Source: CAYSPG01 sp964432885
Lineage (GTDB): Bacteria; Bacteroidota; Bacteroidia; AKYH767-A; OLB10
Direction: 5' to 3'
DNA length: 64,000 nucleotides
Assembly (NCBI GenBank): GCA_964432885.1
Contig: CAYSPG010000005.1
Span: 144,219 to 208,218 of the forward strand
Shown: positions 1-8,848 of the stretch, piece after piece
Numbering within the stretch: position 1 is the stretch's first letter
Layout: the number at the start of each line of letters is the position of its first letter
Made by a program: the position numbers and the translations under genes
The notes under the pieces: model-generated
The model's input: only the letters and a program-made list of their open reading frames with translations
The model's database searches: none
Told to the model about the DNA's origin: nothing

Positions 1-169
1 TCAAAACTGGTTTAAAAGGTGGTTTGCTGTTTAGGCAAGCGCTTTTTATTAATGCTTTTAAAGTCAATTTTAATATTTAACGTAAATGGTGGGGGGTATT
101 TTGTTGTGCTGGTTGTTAAAGCAGGTTTTACTTTTTAGATACATTCAAGAAATAATTTCCAATTTATAT
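1..169. other. Window edge, no supported gene
   Basis: All frames are interrupted by stops. The tail of an upstream plus-strand gene could end at the stop at 13-15 or at 78-80, but nothing distinguishes these from chance. No RNA gene or repeat was recognised. Confidence 0.4.
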
Positions 170-201
170 TTTGTGGTATGAAATATTTTGCATTAACTTT
201 G
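170..201 (+). promoter_or_regulatory. Bacteroidota-type promoter for the 233 operon
   Basis: A TTTG -33 element (170-173) and TAACTTTG -7 element (194-201, exact TAnnTTTG) are separated by 20 bp, the usual Bacteroidota spacing. Transcription would start near 206-208, about 25 nt before the ATG at 233. Confidence 0.7.
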
Positions 202-232
202 CGTTACAAAGTACTTTTAATTATAAAGAAAA

Positions 233-871
233 ATGGACAAACAACAAGAACAATTAGAAACGTTGAAAGAAATTCGTGTGTTGATGGAGCGTTCGTCACG
301 GTTTATTTCGCTCAGTGGTTTTTCAGGAGTAATTGCGGGTGTCATGGCTCTTGCGGGTGTAGTGGCAGTTTATTGGCGTTTTGGTTTTTTATTCTCCGAT
401 GAAGGGTATTACAAACTAGCAATTTTAAGTAATGGTGAACAAAATCTTTTGTTTTATCAATTTATAATAACGGATGCAGCTATTGTATTGCTGGTTTCGT
501 TGATTGCAGCAAGAATTTTAACAATTAAAAAGGCAAAGAAACATGGTGTGCCTGTTTGGGATATTACTGCTAAACGCCTTTTGATTAATATGCTTATTCC
601 TCTTATTGCAGGAGGTATTTATTGCGTAATTCTGTTTTGTCATAACGCCATAGCTTTTATTGCCCCATCTACACTTATTTTTTATGGCATGGCGTTGTTA
701 AACGCAGGGAAATACACATTAAATGATGTGCGTTATCTTGGAGTTGTACAGCTTATAATAGGCCTTATTGCAATAGCAGAAATTGAACATGGCCTTTTAT
801 TTTGGGCATTGGGGTTTGGGGTTGTGCACATTGTGTATGGTATAACAATGTATTATAAATACGAACGGTGA
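233..871 (+). CDS. Multi-pass membrane protein paired with a winged-helix regulator
   Basis: Hypothetical inner-membrane protein of 212 residues. A short charged N-terminus (about residues 1-24) is followed by hydrophobic segments near 28-48, 78-98, 122-142, 145-165 and 175-205, so it is probably a polytopic membrane protein. The TGA stop overlaps the GTG start of the next gene by four bases, a sign of translational coupling. Membrane protein plus small winged-helix protein is a recurrent Bacteroidota gene pair; the membrane partner may sequester or signal to the regulator, but that is inference. A good TAnnTTTG promoter lies just upstream. No catalytic motif is visible. Confidence 0.75.
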   Translation: MDKQQEQLETLKEIRVLMERSSRFISLSGFSGVIAGVMALAGVVAVYWRFGFLFSDEGYYKLAILSNGEQNLLFYQFIITDAAIVLLVSLIAARILTIKKAKKHGVPVWDITAKRLLINMLIPLIAGGIYCVILFCHNAIAFIAPSTLIFYGMALLNAGKYTLNDVRYLGVVQLIIGLIAIAEIEHGLLFWALGFGVVHIVYGITMYYKYER

Positions 872-1167
872 AAAATTATATTGAAGATTTAAACAAAGCT
901 TTTGAGAGTAGAGTACGGCTGGGTATAATGTCAATACTGGTTGTAAACGATTTTGTTGACTTTGCCACACTTAAAGGTCAATTGCAAGTTACGGATGGCA
1001 ATTTGGCAAGTCATATAAGTGCACTTAAAAAATTAAACTATATCCAAATTAAGAAACAGTTTGTTCAACAAAAACCCAATACATCCTATGCGGCAACTAT
1101 ATCAGGAAAAAAAGCATTTACCGAACACCTTGATGCTCTTGAGCGGCTTATCAGCTTATCCAACTGA
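868..1167 (+). CDS. Winged-helix DNA-binding protein (HTH_34/MarR-like)
   Basis: Small transcriptional regulator of 99 residues consisting of one winged helix-turn-helix domain. It resembles the family that opens with a short helix (ESRVRLGIMSILV) followed by DFATLKGQLQVTDGNLASHI as the helix-turn-helix; the wing lies around residues 64-78. The start is GTG at 868, overlapping the stop of the membrane-protein gene (GTGA), so expression is probably coupled to it. The likely role is control of its own operon or of membrane functions; no ligand domain is present. The DNA-binding fold is clear, the target is unknown. Confidence 0.85.
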   Translation: MKNYIEDLNKAFESRVRLGIMSILVVNDFVDFATLKGQLQVTDGNLASHISALKKLNYIQIKKQFVQQKPNTSYAATISGKKAFTEHLDALERLISLSN

Positions 1168-1220
1168 TTTAATTAAAAGCAAAATAAATCTGATAAATAA
1201 TTTGAAAAAATAAACATATC

Positions 1221-2465
1221 ATGAAAGAAGAAATAATCAGCAACATTGAAAACCCGAAAGAACTGGAAAGGCTTTACCGGGAAAATAAAATTGGTTTTGA
1301 AAAAGAATTTAATCTTGTTTATCCTGAGATTAGTGATAAAGCAATGGCTAAATTCTGGCACGAGCGTCTTAATTTTGGAGGCGGAGAAATATCATGGGGC
1401 TCTCGCAATGAGCTTTTGTTTGTGGTTGTTGCATCATTTATAGCAGGACTGGTTGCCAAAATTCCCGAGTTTATTTCAATTAAGGAAGATATTTTTTATC
1501 CACGCAATATTTCTTTTATTGTATTTCCTTTTTTGGCAGCGTATTTCGCCTGGAAACAAAAGTTGAAATCACCAAAGCTCATTGTAATTCCTATAATTTT
1601 TATTGTTTCGGCCATTTATATTAACCTGCTTCCAAACAATTTGAAAAGCGACACCCTGATTTTAGCATGCATACATTTACCCTTGTTTTTATGGGCAACA
1701 TTAGGTTTTACATTTGTTGGGGGCATGTTAAACAACTATGGCAGGCGAATAGAATTTTTAAGATACAATGGCGACCTTGTGGTAATGGCAGCCGTAATGG
1801 TTATTGCAGGTGGCTTGCTTACGGGAATTACGCTTGGGCTTTTTGAACTCATCGGTCTTAAAATTCATGAGTTTTACTTTAAGTATGTTGTGGTATGGGG
1901 GGCTGCGTCTATACCCATTATTGGTACATATTTAGTGCAAACAAATCCTCAGCTTGTAAATAAAGTATCTCCAATTATAGCTCGTATTTTTACACCACTG
2001 GTTCTTGTTACACTTGTTGTTTATCTTTTGGCTGTAATTTATACAGGTAAAAATCCATATAACGACAGGGAATTTTTATTGCTTTTTAATTTCATGTTGA
2101 TTGGGGTGATGGCAATTATATTGTTTTCGATAACAGCAAGTTCGAAAACTTCGGGCAATAAACTTGCAATGGTGCTATTGCTATGCCTGTCAATTGTAAC
2201 AATAGTTGTAAACAGTGTTGCTTTGTCAGCCATTTTATTCAGAATATCAGAGTGGGGGATAACACCAAACAGGCTTGCTGTTATGGGGGGCAATGTTTTA
2301 ATACTTATTAATTTGCTGATTGTAACATACAGATTGTATAATGTTGTTACAAATAAAAGCGGAATAGTCGAAGTTGAAAACGCTATTGCAATGTTTTTGC
2401 CGTTTTATACATTGTGGACTATAATAGTAGCCTTTGCTTTTCCTTTATTATTTTGGTTTAGCTAA
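1221..2465 (+). CDS. DUF4153-family polytopic membrane protein
   Basis: Integral membrane protein of 414 residues. A soluble head of about 65 residues precedes roughly ten to twelve hydrophobic segments spread from residue 70 to the end. The arrangement fits the DUF4153 family, whose function is not established. It lies 53 bases downstream of the winged-helix gene on the same strand with no visible terminator between, so it is probably the third gene of that operon and perhaps its regulatory target. The family call is from overall pattern and is moderately sure. Confidence 0.7.
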   Translation: MKEEIISNIENPKELERLYRENKIGFEKEFNLVYPEISDKAMAKFWHERLNFGGGEISWGSRNELLFVVVASFIAGLVAKIPEFISIKEDIFYPRNISFIVFPFLAAYFAWKQKLKSPKLIVIPIIFIVSAIYINLLPNNLKSDTLILACIHLPLFLWATLGFTFVGGMLNNYGRRIEFLRYNGDLVVMAAVMVIAGGLLTGITLGLFELIGLKIHEFYFKYVVVWGAASIPIIGTYLVQTNPQLVNKVSPIIARIFTPLVLVTLVVYLLAVIYTGKNPYNDREFLLLFNFMLIGVMAIILFSITASSKTSGNKLAMVLLLCLSIVTIVVNSVALSAILFRISEWGITPNRLAVMGGNVLILINLLIVTYRLYNVVTNKSGIVEVENAIAMFLPFYTLWTIIVAFAFPLLFWFS

Positions 2466-2480
2466 AAAGCGCTGTCGGGT

Positions 2481-3347
2481 TTAAATTTTAAATATCTCAC
2501 CCTGCCGAATTCCTTTTTCGGTTTGGGTAAGGCGGCAACATTCATTAACAGGGTCATGCTCAAAAAATAGCGTAAAGTTTTGTGTTAATGCATGATTTAA
2601 AAAAGCAGCTTTTTCTTTTAAGGTTACCAAAGGCTTTGTGTCGTACGCCATAACATAGGGCAACGGAATATGAGCAACCGATGGTAGTAAGTCAGCCACA
2701 AAAGCAATTTTGTTAGTGCCCGATTCAAATACGGGTACCATCATGGCATCGGTATGGCCACGCGCAACAAAAATTTTTACGTCAGTATGAAAATTGTTTT
2801 GCGAAATAACTTCTATTCCTGAGGTATCATCAGCATTACCTTGAATAAATTTTAATTGTCCGCTTTCTTGAATTGGCAAAATATTTTCTTTTAAAAAACT
2901 AGCTTTTTCACGCGCATTTGGTTTGGTGGCCCACTCCCATTGGTCGGCATGGCTCCAGTACACAGCGTTTTTAAATGCGGGCTCATATCCGGTTTTATCT
3001 TTATTCCATTGAATGCTACCTCCACAATGGTCAAAGTGAAGATGAGACAAAAACACATCGGTAATATCATCGCATGTAAAGCCATGTTTTTTTAGTGATT
3101 TTTCCAATGTATCGTTGCCATGCAAATAGTAATGGCCAAAAAATTTTTCGCTTTGTTTATTTCCAATTCCATTGTCAACTAAAATTAGCCGCTTACCATC
3201 TTGCACAAGTAAACAACGCAGCGCCCATGAGCACATGTTGTTTTCATCGGCTTGGTTTAAGTTATTCCAAATAGATTTAGGTACTACACCAAACATGGCG
3301 CCACCATCTAACTTAAAGTAACCTGTGTTTACTGAATAAAATTGCAT
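2481..3347 (-). CDS. Metallo-beta-lactamase-fold hydrolase
   Basis: Zinc-dependent hydrolase of 288 residues in the MBL superfamily. The binuclear metal signature HLHFDH lies at residues 102-107, with a later His in GHTDAMM near 199, an Asp in VADLLP near 220 and a C-terminal His in FEHDP near 262. No signal peptide is visible, so it is probably cytoplasmic. The N-terminal DGGAMFGVVPK stretch is typical of the broad MBL group that includes lactonases; the substrate cannot be assigned. It is the last gene of the minus-strand operon starting with the TPR gene, 26 bases after the DUF6580-like gene. Confidence 0.85.
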   Translation of the reverse strand: MQFYSVNTGYFKLDGGAMFGVVPKSIWNNLNQADENNMCSWALRCLLVQDGKRLILVDNGIGNKQSEKFFGHYYLHGNDTLEKSLKKHGFTCDDITDVFLSHLHFDHCGGSIQWNKDKTGYEPAFKNAVYWSHADQWEWATKPNAREKASFLKENILPIQESGQLKFIQGNADDTSGIEVISQNNFHTDVKIFVARGHTDAMMVPVFESGTNKIAFVADLLPSVAHIPLPYVMAYDTKPLVTLKEKAAFLNHALTQNFTLFFEHDPVNECCRLTQTEKGIRQGEIFKI

Positions 3348-3373
3348 TGAAGTAAAGAAGAGAATTTTACAAA

Positions 3374-3919
3374 CTATGCTTTAACTAATGCAGGGAATTT
3401 CCACTTGGTAATGGAATAGGCTCCAAATAATATAAGGTTGTAAAACAAATCGCCCATAATGGTTCCTCCAAAAAATGGAATGGCTTTGATGTAGCAGTCA
3501 ATTAAACCAGCAGTAGTAACCGGATAAAATCCGCTAAAAAGCCACATGCCAAAGTTGGTTACAAAAAAGAAAATGAGCGAGCCTACCAGAGAGCATACCA
3601 TTATAGTTTGGCGCTGTACCAATTTTCGCAGATAAAAACCAAGGGTAGTTATTAATGCAAAACTTCCATACACCCAAAGTATGCCTGGATAAAACAATTG
3701 AGAGCTGGTAAAAACAGCCAGTAAAATGTCGCTAATAAACAATGCAAGCAGTGGAATTGCAAATGCTTTTCGCTTATCGGTAAGATAAGTTCCACCAAAT
3801 AATGCCATTGCACCAATAGGGGTAAAATTTAATGGATGTGGAAGAAGTCTGCTAACGGCTGCAAGTAAAACAGCAACTGCAATAAATTTTGTTTTGTTAT
3901 CTGACAAAAAATTATTCAT
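3374..3919 (-). CDS. DUF6580-like small membrane (putative transport) protein
   Basis: Membrane protein of about 181 residues. I placed the start at the ATG at 3919 (MNNFLSDNKTKF) because the longer open frame reaches back into aroE and has no plausible upstream translation. Five or six hydrophobic segments are visible, with conserved-looking LPHPLNFTPIGAMALFGG near the N-terminus and FPVTTAGL- and FFGGT-type loops. This matches the DUF6580 group related to ECF-transporter S components; the ligand is unknown. It sits between aroE and the MBL hydrolase in the minus-strand operon. Confidence 0.75.
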   Translation of the reverse strand: MNNFLSDNKTKFIAVAVLLAAVSRLLPHPLNFTPIGAMALFGGTYLTDKRKAFAIPLLALFISDILLAVFTSSQLFYPGILWVYGSFALITTLGFYLRKLVQRQTIMVCSLVGSLIFFFVTNFGMWLFSGFYPVTTAGLIDCYIKAIPFFGGTIMGDLFYNLILFGAYSITKWKFPALVKA

Positions 3920-4010
3920 GATATAATTGTTTAAGCCGCAAATATAAAAAAGTTGAACAGGTTGTTTATGTTGGTTTATCAGAAGTTTGTGTTTTATACA
4001 AAACAGGTTA

Positions 4011-4754
4011 TTAGGGCGTTTGCTTGTTCCATATTTTCCATGACTCTTCGGCCTGAACCTGCAGCATGTAAAGGCCATTGGTTACATTGGCCTTGCATTG
4101 AATACCTTTTTGCATAAATGCAGTAACGGAAGGATTGTAGTTAAGATCAAATAAAAAATTAGAGTTTGTTAGTAAATGATATGGCAATGGTGGAAGTAAA
4201 CTTGTATGAGGAATTTTACCCAGCGGGGTGCAGTTTACAATTAGCGGATAATTGAAGATATGCGACTGGTTAAGTTGGTGATAAGCGATTGATTTATCAT
4301 TAACCGGATTGCGCGAAACAAACAGGTAGCTTACCTCCAGCATTTTTAAAACATATTCAACAGCAAGAGCCGAGCCACCGGTGCCAAGTATCAAAGCATT
4401 TAAGGATTTTCCGTTTGTAAATTTTTCAACAGCTGTTTTAAATCCAATCCAGTCAGTATTATGGCCTGTAAGTTTTTTGTTTTGTATTACAACTGTGTTA
4501 ACCGCGTTTATGGTTTGCGCCACATTATCAACCTTATCTAAAAAGGGAATTATATTGGATTTATACGGTACAGTAATATTAAGCCCGCATAGGTTTTCGT
4601 TTTGAGATACAATGTTTATTATATCTTCAATGTCGGCAATTTCAAAATTAACATAGTCGCTGTTGGATATGTTTTCTGACTCAAATTTTTTTAAAAAGTA
4701 ATTGCGCGAAAAAGAATGCACAAGCGTTTTACCTACAAGGCCATAAAGCGGCAT
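4011..4754 (-). CDS. aroE: Shikimate dehydrogenase
   Basis: Catalyses NADPH-dependent reduction of 3-dehydroshikimate to shikimate in aromatic amino-acid biosynthesis, in the cytoplasm. The 247 residues match the family closely. The shikimate-binding serines are at 14 and 16 (SFS), Thr61 and the catalytic Lys65 lie in NITVPYK, Asn86 is in NAVNT and the catalytic Asp101 is in GHNTDW. The NADP-binding loop GTGGS follows near 125, and the C-terminal ML-x-Q substrate motif is at about 230-232. The ATG at 4754 directly abuts the TAA of the dedA-like gene, so the two are probably translationally coupled. The SFS spacing supports this start. Confidence 0.95.
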   Translation of the reverse strand: MPLYGLVGKTLVHSFSRNYFLKKFESENISNSDYVNFEIADIEDIINIVSQNENLCGLNITVPYKSNIIPFLDKVDNVAQTINAVNTVVIQNKKLTGHNTDWIGFKTAVEKFTNGKSLNALILGTGGSALAVEYVLKMLEVSYLFVSRNPVNDKSIAYHQLNQSHIFNYPLIVNCTPLGKIPHTSLLPPLPYHLLTNSNFLFDLNYNPSVTAFMQKGIQCKANVTNGLYMLQVQAEESWKIWNKQTP

Positions 4755-5396
4755 TTACTTCGAAAATTTTTGACGTAGTAAGCCAATAACAATAGGAAGT
4801 AATGAAACACCAATGATTCCAATAACCACCAGCGAAAAATTTTGTTGAACAATTTCAAGCTTTCCAAAAAAATAACCGGCCCAAAGGCAAATGTTAATCC
4901 ACAGGGTACTTGCAAGTAAACTAAATCCAATAAAGCGCTTATAAGTCATACTTCCCACACCGGCCACAAAAGGAGCAAAGGTTCGAACAATAGGAACAAA
5001 GCGAGCATATACTACAGCTTTACCTCCATGTTTTTCGAAAAACTGGTGAGTGCGTTCAAGGTACTCGCGTTTTAATAATTTAAAATTTCCCTGAAACGCT
5101 TTTGGACCTATGTAACGTCCGATAAAATAATTGGTATTGTCGCCACCAAAGGCGGCAACAAAAAATATGAGTATTAGCAGGTAAACATTTAGTGCTTCGC
5201 CCGGAGGGGCAGCCAGCGCACCTGCAGCAAAAAGCAGTGAGTCTCCAGGTAAAAGTGGTGTAACCACAAGTCCTGTTTCGGCAAATACAATTAAAAATAA
5301 AATGAGATAAGCCCAGGTGTCGTATCGAGAAACAATTTCGTAAAGGTGCTTATCGATATGCAGAATAAAATCAAAAAGATATTTTATGTATTCCAT
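4755..5396 (-). CDS. DedA-family membrane protein (VTT domain)
   Basis: Inner-membrane protein of 213 residues of the DedA/SNARE-associated family. Members are implicated in undecaprenyl-phosphate or phospholipid flipping and membrane homeostasis. The family motif FAETGLVVTPLLPGD is at about 39-53, GRYIGPKAF is at about 93-101, and the conserved ARFVPIVRTFAPFVAGVG segment is at about 130-147, followed by C-terminal transmembrane helices. It lies 61 bases downstream of the rhodanese gene and immediately before aroE. Which lipid it moves cannot be read from sequence. Confidence 0.9.
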   Translation of the reverse strand: MEYIKYLFDFILHIDKHLYEIVSRYDTWAYLILFLIVFAETGLVVTPLLPGDSLLFAAGALAAPPGEALNVYLLILIFFVAAFGGDNTNYFIGRYIGPKAFQGNFKLLKREYLERTHQFFEKHGGKAVVYARFVPIVRTFAPFVAGVGSMTYKRFIGFSLLASTLWINICLWAGYFFGKLEIVQQNFSLVVIGIIGVSLLPIVIGLLRQKFSK

Positions 5397-5457
5397 AAAA
5401 CGTTTACGGTTTGGGTTTACAGTTTGTAGTTATTAAAGCAGTTGATTAACTTTAATT

Positions 5458-5775
5458 TTAATAAGTTGGTATGGAAGGATCTACTTCCTTGGCATAGGCA
5501 ATAATGCCGCCTTTAAGGTTGGCAAGGTTGGTAAAGCCGTGTGCACGTTCCAATTGTTGTATAACGGTAGCGCTTCGTGCACCACTGCGGCAATGAATAA
5601 TTACGGGTTTTTCTTTCGAAATTTTTTCGGTGGCGTTTAAAATTTCGCCCATCGGAATAAGTTCACCATTTAAATTAGCAATATCATATTCGTATTCTTC
5701 TCTAACATCAATAAGTTGAAAGTCAACTTTGTCGTCAAGCATTTTTTTTAGCTCCTGTACTGTTATTTCTTTCAT
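5458..5775 (-). CDS. Single-domain rhodanese-like protein
   Basis: Cytoplasmic sulfurtransferase-like protein of 105 residues, a single rhodanese domain. It has the opening LIDVREEYEYDIAN near residue 22 and the active-site loop HCRSGARS near 61-68 with its catalytic Cys. The enzyme would carry sulfur as a cysteine persulfide; the partner is unknown. It lies only 15 bases after the phosphosulfolactate synthase gene. A role in sulfur or sulfite supply to that enzyme is tempting but is inference only. Confidence 0.92.
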   Translation of the reverse strand: MKEITVQELKKMLDDKVDFQLIDVREEYEYDIANLNGELIPMGEILNATEKISKEKPVIIHCRSGARSATVIQQLERAHGFTNLANLKGGIIAYAKEVDPSIPTY

Positions 5776-5790
5776 AATGGTACGTGTATA

Positions 5791-6573
5791 TTAAACCATT
5801 CCTTTAGTAAGTCCTTTGTTTATAAATTGAAAAAAAGTGTCGCTTCGCAAACCAAGACGCAACGTTTCAACCGCAATAACTTCGGAAGGTGCAATGTTGC
5901 CAAGATTAACATTGGCACCAAAGTGTTTTATAAAGTATACCTGCCCTGATTTATTAGGTGTTTCCCAAATAATATTTTCGTGCGGTATTCGATTGGTAAT
6001 TTTATTTATAAGCATTACGTGTGCTTTTCCATTGGGTCGGTAAATTCCCACAGTTCCGCTTTCGCGTGCTTCGGCTATTACACGCCAAACACCGGCAGCA
6101 AGTTCGCTTTCTATCATTTGTATCCACACGTTAGGTCTTATAATTATGCCTTCTTCTTTGCTTCCAACTTCCGAAATAACGGTTACTTGTTTTGCAAGTT
6201 CTTTTATGTAAAATATTTTTTCGGAATGAGGGATGGTAATTGACCCATCGGAAATTTCGGCATGGGTAAGTTTGTATTTATCAATCAGGGCAAGATAATT
6301 TTTAAACTCGCCTCTGATAATAAAAGCCTCAAGCAAAGTGCCGCCAAAATAAACCGGTATACCTGCGTTGCGGTATGCATCAATTTTTTTTTGGAGGTTA
6401 GGGGTTACATATGAGCTTCCAAAACCCAACTTAACCAAATCAACATAGGGTGCTGATGCTTCAATAAAATCTTCGGTTTCGCGTAAGCTAAGGCCTTTGT
6501 CCATTACCATCGTTAGGCCATGTTGCCTTGGCTTAGAGGTTCGCTGTGGAACCTGACTGATGGTAAAATTCAT
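5791..6573 (-). CDS. comA: Phosphosulfolactate synthase (ComA family)
   Basis: Predicted to add sulfite to phosphoenolpyruvate giving (2R)-phosphosulfolactate, the first step of the archaeal coenzyme M pathway. The 260 residues form the ComA TIM barrel. Motifs read in order are GLTMVMDKGLS (about 20-30), DLVKLGFGSS (45-54), VYFGGTLLEAF (74-84), HAEISDGS (104-111) and ISEVGSKEEG (133-142). Its ATG overlaps the TPR gene stop by four bases. Bacteroidota do not make coenzyme M; in this phylum the product may feed sulfonate or sulfonolipid synthesis, but this is inference. The family call is firm; the pathway role is open. Confidence 0.88.
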   Translation of the reverse strand: MNFTISQVPQRTSKPRQHGLTMVMDKGLSLRETEDFIEASAPYVDLVKLGFGSSYVTPNLQKKIDAYRNAGIPVYFGGTLLEAFIIRGEFKNYLALIDKYKLTHAEISDGSITIPHSEKIFYIKELAKQVTVISEVGSKEEGIIIRPNVWIQMIESELAAGVWRVIAEARESGTVGIYRPNGKAHVMLINKITNRIPHENIIWETPNKSGQVYFIKHFGANVNLGNIAPSEVIAVETLRLGLRSDTFFQFINKGLTKGMV

Positions 6574-7991
6574 TTCTTGTTTCGGTGTTGTTCAATAAGC
6601 TGTAAAATAGATTTATCATTGCTAAAATCGGGATTAAGATTTAGCAGCATTTGGTATGAATCAAAGTCTTTACCCAGCAAGTATGCAAGGTGCAGATAAG
6701 CTTCTTTTAATTGTCCGTCCATATAAAGGTAAAAAATATAATAACAATGCATTTCGCTATTGTCGGGGTGGTATTTAATACCGGTGTAAATAGTTTCTAT
6801 AGCATCAAACATTCGGTTTTGCTGGTAAAGAAAATCAGAGTAGCAAAGCCATACTGCATCGTAATCGGGGTCAAGTTCAAGCGCTTTGCGATAGCAATCT
6901 TCGGCCTCGGTAATGTTTTGCAGTTTGTATTCGTTTTCGGCAAGTACAAACCAGTACTCACCAACATTGGGATTAAGTTCGATGGCTTTTTTTAAATAAT
7001 GTATCGCTTCGTACCAGCGTTCTTCCACCTCAAGTGTTAAGCCTATACAAAACCAGGCTTGTGACATTTCGGGTGTAATTTTTACTGCTTTTTTAAAATA
7101 GGTACGGGCCTCCTGATAATTTTCAAGTTTATCATAACACTCGCCAATATTAAAGTAGGTAAGTGAATCAGGCGTAAAGTATTCAAACGTTTGTTTGTAT
7201 TTATCAATGGCATCATTATATCGGCCTAATAATGATAATACATTGGCTTGGTCTAAGTAAGCCGGATAGTAATTTTCGTTTATAATTAATACATAGTCCA
7301 ATGCTTCAAGTGCTTTTTCGTACATGCCCATGCGGCAGTATAAATCGCCTAGCCCATACCATGCCAAAAATGAATATGGATCCTTGTCAATTAAAACTTT
7401 AAAAAATGCAATGCCTTCTTCCACGCGTCCGGTAAGACCAAGGCATACGGCAAGTTCTTCAAGAGCCATTTCATGATTAGGATTTTCGGTAGCACACATT
7501 TTATAATAATGTATTGCCTGGTGATAATCCATCATACTTTGATATGCCTGAGCAATGTTGTAATAAAGCTCATCGCGCAAATCGGTTATGTTAAGGGCTT
7601 TTTTAAAGGATACTATGGCTTCTTCAAACCTATCTAGAGAAGATAAAATATTGCCACGGATAATAAAAATCTCGGTTTCGTAAGGATATATATCCTGCAA
7701 GCGCTCAAGCATTTCAAGGCCATGGTCATGTTTGCCTGATAGACTATATAGATGCGCTTCGCGTATTTTAAACGATAATGTGTTAGGGTGAAGATTGCTT
7801 GCGTATTTGGCTACATCAAGCGCTTTTTCATATTGTATTCCATCAATGTAATAGTCTATAATTTTAACCAGTGCTTCCACATCAAAAAAATAGGTGTCGT
7901 GGTTGCGCAACATTTCTTCAAACCGCCTTACACTGCTTCCTATGCTTTCGTTTTGTTCGTCAAAGTTCTCAAATTCGTCATCTTCCATCAT
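6570..7991 (-). CDS. Tetratricopeptide-repeat protein
   Basis: Cytoplasmic scaffold-type protein of 473 residues built almost entirely of TPR helices from about residue 20 to 450, around a dozen repeats. Clear examples are ELYYNIAQAYQSMMDYHQAI, LAWYGLGDLYCRMGMYEKAL and AWFCIGLTLEVEERWYEAI. There is an acidic N-terminal tail (MMEDDEFENFDEQNE) and no signal peptide. It is the first gene of the operon and overlaps comA by four bases. TPR gene plus comA next to aroE is, from memory, a recurrent Bacteroidota neighbourhood, which suggests a shared function, not yet defined. Confidence 0.9.
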   Translation of the reverse strand: MMEDDEFENFDEQNESIGSSVRRFEEMLRNHDTYFFDVEALVKIIDYYIDGIQYEKALDVAKYASNLHPNTLSFKIREAHLYSLSGKHDHGLEMLERLQDIYPYETEIFIIRGNILSSLDRFEEAIVSFKKALNITDLRDELYYNIAQAYQSMMDYHQAIHYYKMCATENPNHEMALEELAVCLGLTGRVEEGIAFFKVLIDKDPYSFLAWYGLGDLYCRMGMYEKALEALDYVLIINENYYPAYLDQANVLSLLGRYNDAIDKYKQTFEYFTPDSLTYFNIGECYDKLENYQEARTYFKKAVKITPEMSQAWFCIGLTLEVEERWYEAIHYLKKAIELNPNVGEYWFVLAENEYKLQNITEAEDCYRKALELDPDYDAVWLCYSDFLYQQNRMFDAIETIYTGIKYHPDNSEMHCYYIFYLYMDGQLKEAYLHLAYLLGKDFDSYQMLLNLNPDFSNDKSILQLIEQHRNKK

Positions 7992-8015
7992 ATTGCAAAA
8001 GGTTTTAAGTAGTTA

Positions 8016-8023
8016 CAAACCTA
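8016..8023 (-). promoter_or_regulatory. -7 element of the TPR-comA-aroE operon
   Basis: On the minus strand this reads TAGGTTTG, an exact TAnnTTTG. The start of transcription would be near 8010, about 20 nt before the TPR ATG. No convincing -33 element was found. Confidence 0.55.
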
Positions 8024-8160
8024 CGGCAAAAATAAAATTTAAAGGCATAAGGTCAAGTGAGTTATTAACATGAAATGTAAAAGGGGCAACTAAATTTGTG
8101 CCTGATAAATTAAATTGGCTGCGCTTAAAACCCATTACCCAATTTCAATTCTTTTTATTC

Positions 8161-8168
8161 TACATTTG
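8161..8168 (+). promoter_or_regulatory. -7 element of the DUF47-PiT operon
   Basis: TACATTTG is an exact TAnnTTTG, 24 bases before the ATG at 8193. The -33 region is weak. Confidence 0.55.
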
Positions 8169-8192
8169 TGGCCAATCTAAACGCCAAACAAA

Positions 8193-8837
8193 ATGAGTTT
8201 CTCTTTTTTACAATACTTAGTACCACAAGACAAAAAATTTTTTCCATTATTTGACCGCGCTGCTTCTAATTTACAGGATGCCGGCAAGGAAATGTATCAA
8301 CTGGTAATTTCATCTACGCAAGATGAGCGTATGAAACATTTTCGTGAAATAGAAATATTAGAACACAAAGGCGATGAAATTACTCACGAAATTTTTCAGG
8401 AATTAAGTCGCAACTTTATTACACCATTTGATAGAGAGGATATTTACCGTTTGGTTAGTGCCATTGATGATATTATTGATTTTATACATGGCAGCAGTAA
8501 GCGCATGGAGTTGTATAAAGTTACCACATGCAGTAACGATATGATAAAGCTGTGCGAACTATTGCAAACTCAAACCGAAGAATTACGCAGAATTATTTTT
8601 GAACTCAAAAACAAAAAGAACATGCGTAACATAACTGAGTCGCTTGTTCTTATCAACAGCATCGAGAATCATGCCGATGATATTTTTGACAATGCTGTGG
8701 CACGTCTTTTTGAAACCGAAAAAGATGCCGTGCAGATTATAAAAACTAAAGAAATACTTTCGGCACTTGAAACCGCTACCGATATGTGCGAAGATGCTGC
8801 CAACGTTATTGATTCCATCATCGTTAAAATGGCCTAA
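8193..8837 (+). CDS. DUF47-family PhoU-like phosphate-transport accessory protein
   Basis: All-helical cytoplasmic protein of 214 residues of the DUF47 family, related to PhoU. Family marks include EILEHKGDEITHEIFQEL (about 53-70), TPFDREDIYRLVSAIDDIIDFI (about 76-97) and the C-terminal TATDMCEDAANVIDSI. Members partner with low-affinity PiT phosphate transporters and are thought to modulate them. The PiT gene follows after 11 bases on the same strand, the expected arrangement. Confidence 0.92.
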   Translation: MSFSFLQYLVPQDKKFFPLFDRAASNLQDAGKEMYQLVISSTQDERMKHFREIEILEHKGDEITHEIFQELSRNFITPFDREDIYRLVSAIDDIIDFIHGSSKRMELYKVTTCSNDMIKLCELLQTQTEELRRIIFELKNKKNMRNITESLVLINSIENHADDIFDNAVARLFETEKDAVQIIKTKEILSALETATDMCEDAANVIDSIIVKMA

Positions 8838-8848
8838 GGCGTTATTGT

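Noticed and set aside
2481..3347. Antibiotic-resistance metallo-beta-lactamase
   Set aside because: The HxHxDH motif marks the broad superfamily; no signal peptide and no lactamase-specific features are seen.
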